DNA from: Planctomycetota bacterium
Lineage (GTDB): Bacteria > Planctomycetota > Phycisphaerae > Phycisphaerales > SM1A02
Length of the DNA stretch: 53,837 nucleotides
Assembly (NCBI GenBank): GCA_016873115.1
Contig: VGYB01000010.1
Location: 1 to 53,837, forward strand
Direction of reading: 5' to 3'
Part shown: positions 51,757 to 53,837 of the stretch, one piece after another
Layout: every line of letters starts with the position of its first letter
Position numbering within the stretch: position 1 is the first letter of the stretch
The notes under the pieces: model-generated
What the model was told of the DNA's origin: nothing
Databases searched by the model: none
What the model saw: only the letters and a program-made list of their open reading frames with translations
Made by a program: the position numbers and the translations under genes

Positions 51757-53837
51757 ATGCACTACCACCTCAACGTTGCTGCTCCACGCCGTGCGCTTGC
51801 CACCTTCGCCATGACCCTCGGCGGCGTGAAGCGGGTCTTGAGCGGATCGCTCCGCTCACTCGGAGTGCTCGCGACCACGATCAGTGCGTTGTCCACGGGT
51901 GGCTCGGCGTTTGCAAAGGGCCAGGAGCAGGGAGGGCAGGTGGTGCAGTGGGGGAGTGGTGACATCGCTCAGCCCGCATCGCTGCTTCCGTACAGGCAGG
52001 TCGCCTGCGGCAGCGAGCACACCTACGCCCTGAAGAACGACGGCACCCTGGTCGGCTGGGGCCGCAACCTACACGGCCAGACGAACACCCCCGCGGGCCT
52101 TGCCAACGTGTCGCAGGTCGCCTGCGGCATATACCACACCTACGCCCTGAAGAATGACGGCACCCTGGTGGGATGGGGCGCGGGCGGGCCAGGGCAGGCC
52201 GGCGGCGGTGCTCATTTGGGCCAGACCAACACCCCCGCGGGCCTCAGCGGCGTGAAGCAGGTCGCCTGCGGCGGCTACCACACCTACGCCCTGAAGAACG
52301 ACGGCACCCTGGTGGGATGGGGCAGCAACACCTACGGCCAGGCGACCACCCCCGCGGGCCTCAGCGGCGTGAAGCAGGTCGCCTGCGGCAGCTCCCACAC
52401 CTACGCCCTGAAGAACGACGGCACCCTAGTCGGCTGGGGCTCGAACGAACGGGGCCAGACGAACACCCCCGCGGGCCTGAGCGGCGTGAAGCAGGTCGCC
52501 TGCGGCGGCTACCACACCTACGCCCTGAAGAACGACGGCACCCTGGTCGGCTGGGGCGACAACCTATATGGCGCGACGACCACCCCCACGGGCCTTGCCA
52601 ACGTGTCGCAGGTCGCCTGCGGCCAGGCCGTCACATTTGCCCTGAAGAGCGACGGCACCCTGGTCGGCTGGGGCAGCAACTGGGACGGCCAGACGAACAC
52701 CCCCGCGGGACTTGCCAACGTGTCGCAGGTCGCCTGCGGCGACTACCACACCTATGCCCTGAAGAACGACGGCACCCTGGTCGGCTGGGGCCGGAACAAC
52801 GACGGCCAGACGGACACCCCCGCGGGCCTCAGCGGCGTGAAGCAGGTCGCCTGCGGCGGCGACCACACCTACGCCCTGAAGAACGACGGCACCCTAGTCG
52901 GCTGGGGCTACAACATGAACGGCCAGACGAACACCCCCGCGGGCCTGAGCGGCGTGTCGCAGGTCGCCTGCGGCGGCTCCCACACCTACGCTTTGAAGAA
53001 CGACGGCACGCTGGTCGGCTGGGGCCGCAACTGGGAGGGCCAGACGGACACCCCCGCGGACCTCAGCGGCGTGTCGCAGGTCGCCTGCGGCAGCTTCCAC
53101 ACCTACGCCCTGAAGATTGGCGGCACCCTGGTCGGCTGGGGCTCCAACATGCACGGCCAGACGAACACCCCCGCGGGCCTTGCCAACGTGACGCAGGTCG
53201 CCTGCGGCTACGGCCGCACCTACGCTCTGAAGAGCGACGGCACGCTGGTGGGATGGGGCGCCAACGACTACGGCGAGACGACCACCCCCACGGGCCTGAG
53301 CGGCGTGTCGCAGGTCGCCTGCGGCGGCTTCCACACCTACGCCCTAAAGAGCGACGGCACGCTGGTGGGATGGGGCGCCAACTTCTCCGGCCAGACGAAC
53401 ACCCCCGCGGGCCTTGCCAACGTGTCGCAGGTCGCCTGCAGCTCCCACACCTACGCCCTGAAGAACGACGGCACCCTGGTCGGCTGGGGCTACAACATGA
53501 ACGGCCAGACGAACACCCCCGCGGGCCTTGCCAACGTGTCGCAGGTCGCCTGCGGTGGTGGATTCACCGTTGCACTGCTCACGCCCGAAGCCAGCACCTG
53601 CACCAATCCCTCCGGCGCTGGCACGGCGACGCTGACCACGAGCGGATCTGCGTGGGAGAACGTGAGTGTGTGGACTTGGTCCAACGGTGGTGGTCCGCAG
53701 GTGCCTGGTGCGCTCTCAGCTGTCGATCTTGGTACATACGGATCTGTAGGCAGCACATGCGATGCGCAAGCAGCGAGCTTGGTGGCTCGAAGCGGGAGCA
53801 CGCTCTTGATGCCGGTGGATCTGTCGGTGCCTGCGTC
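51757..53837 (+). CDS. Exported RCC1-repeat (beta-propeller) protein, cut by the window end
   Basis: At least 693 residues; the frame is open to the last base, so the C-terminus is missing. Residues 1 to about 54 form a long signal peptide ending in GGSAFA. From about residue 80 there are 13 full RCC1-type units of 39 residues (one of 48, one of 38) and a partial 14th. Each unit follows the pattern VACGxxHTYALKNDGTLVGWGxNxxGQTNTP. RCC1 units are blades of beta-propellers that bind protein or other ligands. After the repeats comes a Gly/Ser/Thr-rich segment (TATLTTSGSAWENVSVW) of unknown type. It is possibly a cell-surface adhesin or recognition protein. Confidence 0.88.
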   Translation, partial: MHYHLNVAAPRRALATFAMTLGGVKRVLSGSLRSLGVLATTISALSTGGSAFAKGQEQGGQVVQWGSGDIAQPASLLPYRQVACGSEHTYALKNDGTLVGWGRNLHGQTNTPAGLANVSQVACGIYHTYALKNDGTLVGWGAGGPGQAGGGAHLGQTNTPAGLSGVKQVACGGYHTYALKNDGTLVGWGSNTYGQATTPAGLSGVKQVACGSSHTYALKNDGTLVGWGSNERGQTNTPAGLSGVKQVACGGYHTYALKNDGTLVGWGDNLYGATTTPTGLANVSQVACGQAVTFALKSDGTLVGWGSNWDGQTNTPAGLANVSQVACGDYHTYALKNDGTLVGWGRNNDGQTDTPAGLSGVKQVACGGDHTYALKNDGTLVGWGYNMNGQTNTPAGLSGVSQVACGGSHTYALKNDGTLVGWGRNWEGQTDTPADLSGVSQVACGSFHTYALKIGGTLVGWGSNMHGQTNTPAGLANVTQVACGYGRTYALKSDGTLVGWGANDYGETTTPTGLSGVSQVACGGFHTYALKSDGTLVGWGANFSGQTNTPAGLANVSQVACSSHTYALKNDGTLVGWGYNMNGQTNTPAGLANVSQVACGGGFTVALLTPEASTCTNPSGAGTATLTTSGSAWENVSVWTWSNGGGPQVPGALSAVDLGTYGSVGSTCDAQAASLVARSGSTLLMPVDLSVPA
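51997..53580 (+). repeat. Tandem 117-bp repeats within the RCC1 gene
   Basis: Fourteen copies begin with the CAGGTCGCCTGC core at 51997, 52114, 52258, 52375, 52492, 52609, 52726, 52843, 52960, 53077, 53194, 53311, 53428 and 53542. Spacing is 117 bp except for copy 2 (144 bp, a 27-bp insertion) and copy 13 (114 bp, loss of one Gly codon). Nucleotide identity between units is very high outside two short variable patches, and unit ends alternate between two versions (GLANVS or GLSGVK/GLSGVS). This indicates duplication or gene conversion. Confidence 0.95.

Noticed and set aside
51997-53580. Regular repeats considered as a CRISPR array or satellite
   Set aside because: The 117-bp units are contiguous, stay in one open frame and encode RCC1 blades; there are no spacers.

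Overview
This window reads as a chromosomal segment of a high-GC bacterium of the phylum Planctomycetota, most likely class Phycisphaerae or a close relative. That placement is inference. It rests on a large serine/threonine kinase with a transmembrane segment and TPR-type repeats, a stand-alone domain resembling the C-terminus of B12-dependent ribonucleotide reductase, the LpxI route of lipid A synthesis, and a GyrA and a FolD with unusual active-site residues. About 95 % of the window is coding. I see no prophage, insertion sequence, CRISPR array or rRNA; there is one tRNA (Gln-TTG).

Layout: 1-4.3 kb holds a Gfo/Idh/MocA oxidoreductase, a periplasmic TlpA-type thioredoxin, a divergent FolD and PurC. 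4.4-9.5 kb is a tightly coupled run of a degenerate GH10-like barrel protein, a ComEA-like HhH protein and Mfd. 9.5-11.4 kb has the NrdJ-tail-like protein and an amino-acid permease. 11.4-16.8 kb is a minus-strand information-processing cluster, glmU(N-terminal half)-prs-rplY-pth-rpsF-ssb-rplI, preceded by tRNA-Gln; rpsR is missing from its usual place. 17.2-24.8 kb contains an aldehyde dehydrogenase, aat, ychF, a PBP2/RodA peptidoglycan pair and rsmG. 24.9-32.6 kb holds a lipoprotein coupled to a thiolase, class I fructose-bisphosphatase, clpC with a clear terminator, and a secreted metalloprotease-like protein. 32.6-37.8 kb encodes a LolCD-type lipoprotein exporter, an NAD(P)HX epimerase, a membrane glycosyltransferase and SurE.

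37.8-46.1 kb is mainly minus strand: a pentameric ligand-gated ion-channel-like protein, a TonB/ExbD pair with a STAS protein directly behind gyrA, and an operon of a LOG-family hydrolase, LpxI and a TlyA-like methyltransferase lacking the S4 domain. 46.2-53.8 kb holds an O-antigen-ligase-like membrane protein, the kinase-TPR protein, and a secreted RCC1-repeat protein that runs off the end of the window. The RCC1 protein has 13 nearly identical 39-residue units that differ mainly at two short loops.

Two regulatory styles recur. Housekeeping and ribosomal genes have a clear Shine-Dalgarno and a leader. At least eleven other genes have a TANNNT box ending only 6-10 nt before the start codon and no Shine-Dalgarno, which suggests leaderless mRNAs. 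Genes inside operons are commonly joined by ATGA, GTGA or TGATG stop/start overlaps.
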